Assembly: GCF_023634845.1 (NCBI RefSeq)
Contig: NZ_JAMLJL010000002.1
Span: forward strand, 342,754-406,753
Reading direction: 5' to 3'
Source of the DNA: Flavobacterium amniphilum
GTDB taxonomy: Bacteria > Bacteroidota > Bacteroidia > Flavobacteriales > Flavobacteriaceae
Length of the DNA: 64,000 nucleotides
Position 1 is the stretch's first letter. Each line of letters starts with the position of its first letter. Below are positions 62,050 to 64,000 of this stretch, in pieces. A program made the translations under genes and the position numbers. Below the pieces are notes generated by a model. It saw only the letters and a list, made by a program, of their open reading frames with translations. It was not told the DNA's origin and searched no databases.

Positions 62050-63054
62050 ATGATTGAAACCCAAATCACAATATTGGTAAATCGAAAAACTGACATTGAT
62101 ATTATAAAGGAAAGTATTATTGATTCAGAAATTCAATTCCCTGTTTATATGATTGAATATGAAAGCTACTATCAGATACGATTTGAAAGCGATTATGAAG
62201 AATGGGAATTAGATGATAAAATACTCAATTGTTTTCCAGAATACGAGTTTACCGATGACCTTGAAAAAGGCAGAAAAGAAATAAGATTAATAATATCAAG
62301 ATACCAGTGTGAATTATCAACAGATGGCTGGGGAAGACGTATTCAAAATCCATTAGATGAAACAAAATATTTAATTAAAAAATCAATCAAAAAAACAGTT
62401 GAAAAAACAGAACGGTTTAATCCGGAGATAAAAATTTTGTTTAATAAGGATATAAAAAAATATTTCATCAATATAGTTGATGGAATAGATAATTCAACCG
62501 GAGAAAAAGGTTTCTTACTTTTAGATGATTTCAAAACTCAAAACGAAAGTAATAAAGCAGATATATTTAAAGACCATCTTTATAAATCACCATCTGAGGC
62601 ATTTCAATATGGTTATTATAAAATGCAAAAAGCGGTAAACCAAGATTTTGCAGAACATATTGCACTTCAAAAGAAAAAAATAAGGGAACTCCATAAAATC
62701 CCCAGAAAAATTGTAAGGGATTTTATTAACTCATGTAATAAATCTAAAACAGAAGAAATACTTAAAAATCTCGACCAAAATGTAATCTTTGAAAAAAGAA
62801 TTAATTGGCAAGTAAGCGAAAAATTTGAGGGGATTGAAAATTTCAAAAACTATATCGTTTCTCAAAATCAAGATCTATGTGCAAAAAACTTTAAGATTAG
62901 GTCATCTTGGGATATACGATTACCAATTATTGAAATTGGGGTAAAGTATTATCCAACTTCAGCTGACAATGATAATAGCCATGTTCTGCAATATAGACGG
63001 ATATCATTTGAACTTAGTAATAATAAAATTATCAGTATAAAGGAGAGTCTATAA
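62050..63054 (+). CDS. Hypothetical protein, possible SnoaL/NTF2-like C-terminal domain
   Basis: The protein has 334 residues and no signal. The first 200 residues are acidic with no recognised fold. The last 110 (about 225-334: FINSCNKSKTEEILKNLDQN to the end) have the helix-then-long-strands pattern of NTF2/SnoaL-like domains. It lies 45 bases after the zinc-finger gene and ends at a terminator, closing this small operon. Confidence 0.5.
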   Translation: MIETQITILVNRKTDIDIIKESIIDSEIQFPVYMIEYESYYQIRFESDYEEWELDDKILNCFPEYEFTDDLEKGRKEIRLIISRYQCELSTDGWGRRIQNPLDETKYLIKKSIKKTVEKTERFNPEIKILFNKDIKKYFINIVDGIDNSTGEKGFLLLDDFKTQNESNKADIFKDHLYKSPSEAFQYGYYKMQKAVNQDFAEHIALQKKKIRELHKIPRKIVRDFINSCNKSKTEEILKNLDQNVIFEKRINWQVSEKFEGIENFKNYIVSQNQDLCAKNFKIRSSWDIRLPIIEIGVKYYPTSADNDNSHVLQYRRISFELSNNKIISIKESL

Positions 63055-63060
63055 AGTATA

Positions 63061-63098
63061 AAAAATAATGGGGTTTTAAAACCCCATTATTTTTTTGT
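63061..63098 (+). terminator. Terminator before the IS256-family element
   Basis: An 18-bp inverted repeat (63061-63078 with 63079-63097, centre GGGGTTTTAAAACCCC) is followed by T. It separates the unknown operon from the transposase gene. Confidence 0.82.
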
Positions 63099-63123
63099 TT
63101 AATTTTAAATGTTACACAGTCTT

Positions 63124-64000
63124 ATGAAAAAAGAAGATTTATTATCGGAAGAGTTTTTAAAACAGTTCAAAACCGGCGAAGACCTAAATGGTTTTCTTGC
63201 CCAACTACAAAAGCGTGGATTAGAGGCTATTCTTAATGGCGAATTGGATTCTCATTTAGGGTATGACAAGCATGAGAAATCTCCCTCTTCGAACTCTCGT
63301 AATGGTTTTTCCAAAAAGAAAATAAAAACCTCTTTTGGAGAATCAGAAATTCAGATTCCAAGAGACAGAGAAGCTTCTTTCAATCCCATGATAATCCCCA
63401 AAAGGCAAAGTATGGCTGATGGATTGGAAAATGTCATCATATCGCTTTATGCCAAAGGGATGAGTGTTAGCGATATTGAAGAACAGATAAGAGAAGTCTA
63501 TAATTTTGATGTATCTACCTCTACTATATCCAGGATTACAGAATCAGTATCCAATGACATTGTTGCTTGGCAAAACCGTCCACTGGAACCTGTTTACTTA
63601 ATCGTTTGGATGGATGGTATCGTGTTTAAAGTCCGTGAAAGCTCTAAGGTCATCAATAAGACCATTTATCTGGCTGTAGGCCTAAACAGAGACGGTAAAA
63701 AGGAAGTTCTTGGGATGTGGCTGGGCAAGAATGAAAGTGCCAGCTTCTGGTTGGGCGTATTGACGGATTTAAAAGCCAGAGGTGTGGAAGATATTCTCAT
63801 TACTGCTACCGACAACTTAAATGGTTTTACCCAAACCATTAAAAACGTCTTCCCCGAATCGCAGACACAAATCTGTGTGGTACATCAAATCCGTAACTCA
63901 GCCCGTTATGTAGTTTGGAAAGATAAAAAGGAATTCTCTAAAGACATGAAGCAGATTTATGATGCGCCAACCAAACAAGCTGCAAAAGGAGCTTTGGAAG
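63124..64000 (+). CDS. IS256-family transposase (5' part)
   Basis: The frame is open to the window end (292 codons visible, about 70 percent of the usual 400). The start MKKEDLLSEEFLKQFKTGED leads to LEAILNGELDSHLGYDKHEK, DGLENVIISLYAKGMSVSDI and the DDE-domain part VYLIVWMDGIVFKVRES, with the first catalytic Asp in WMDG and the second in ATDNLNGF. These are standard IS256/MULE-type transposase features. The left end of the element would lie between 63099 and 63123, but no inverted repeat can be fixed without the right end. Confidence 0.92.
   Translation, partial: MKKEDLLSEEFLKQFKTGEDLNGFLAQLQKRGLEAILNGELDSHLGYDKHEKSPSSNSRNGFSKKKIKTSFGESEIQIPRDREASFNPMIIPKRQSMADGLENVIISLYAKGMSVSDIEEQIREVYNFDVSTSTISRITESVSNDIVAWQNRPLEPVYLIVWMDGIVFKVRESSKVINKTIYLAVGLNRDGKKEVLGMWLGKNESASFWLGVLTDLKARGVEDILITATDNLNGFTQTIKNVFPESQTQICVVHQIRNSARYVVWKDKKEFSKDMKQIYDAPTKQAAKGALE

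Noticed and set aside
37881..64000. A complete conjugative element
   Set aside because: No relaxase, coupling protein or type IV secretion gene is visible, so only an integrase-bearing region is claimed.
1..64000. tRNA or rRNA genes
   Set aside because: No cloverleaf or rRNA-like stretch was seen by eye in the gaps; a tRNA scan would settle it.

Overview
The window looks like a chromosome segment from a Flavobacterium-like member of the Flavobacteriaceae (Bacteroidota). The supporting signs are low GC, promoters of the Bacteroidota TTTG-n(19-22)-TAnnTTTG type, few Shine-Dalgarno sequences, a type IX secretion (T9SS) sorting domain, a TonB receptor with a carboxypeptidase-like front domain, Flavobacteriia-specific small families, and the parC/parE, serC/serA and mnmE core genes. 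No rRNA, tRNA or CRISPR array was seen.

Layout. 1-1457: end of a TerC-like gene and a TPR protein. 1489-6536 (minus): a copper/heavy-metal cluster with a multicopper oxidase carrying a CopB-like tail, an HMA-MauE membrane protein, an AraC regulator with its own HMA metal-binding domain, an HMA-DUF3347 lipoprotein and a Cys-rich small protein. 6596-11194 (minus): topoisomerase IV (parC, parE). 11423-37881: mostly housekeeping genes (TonB receptor, methyltransferase, ychF, ferredoxin, acyl-CoA reductase, serC-serA, msrA, lolD-like ATPase, a GAF protein, an HD-PycTM fusion, a metallophosphatase-barrel fusion, OsmC, mnmE). The gaps here carry repeats: a nested hairpin between serC and serA, a REP-like double palindrome at 26.96-27.08 kb, and 7-bp tandem arrays at three loci.

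37.9-64 kb is an AT-rich accessory region. It starts at the 3' end of mnmE, a site used by genomic islands in other bacteria, with a tyrosine integrase and two excisionase-type HTH genes. Next come a membrane protein overlapping a DEDDh exonuclease, a trypsin-like protease with an extra N-terminal domain and an all-helical protein. Then comes a 7-kb SpvB/FG-GAP/RHS polymorphic protein gene with two small membrane-protein genes downstream and a T9SS partner upstream.

The most interesting part is 53.7-59.05 kb. A membrane-spanning TPR-AraC regulator is followed by a 60-residue peptide with a double-glycine leader, a secreted subtilase and an ExbD-like protein. Three 21-bp direct repeats lie between the regulator and the divergent T9SS/RHS operon, and one 16-bp unit recurs exactly, inverted, before the peptide gene. 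I read this as one regulon in which a peptide, a protease and a membrane sensor control the RHS protein. That is inference, and I do not recognise it as a described system. The window ends with a TIR-domain protein bounded by short inverted motifs, a zinc-finger protein with an SSB-like C-terminal tip, unknown genes and the start of an IS256-family transposase.
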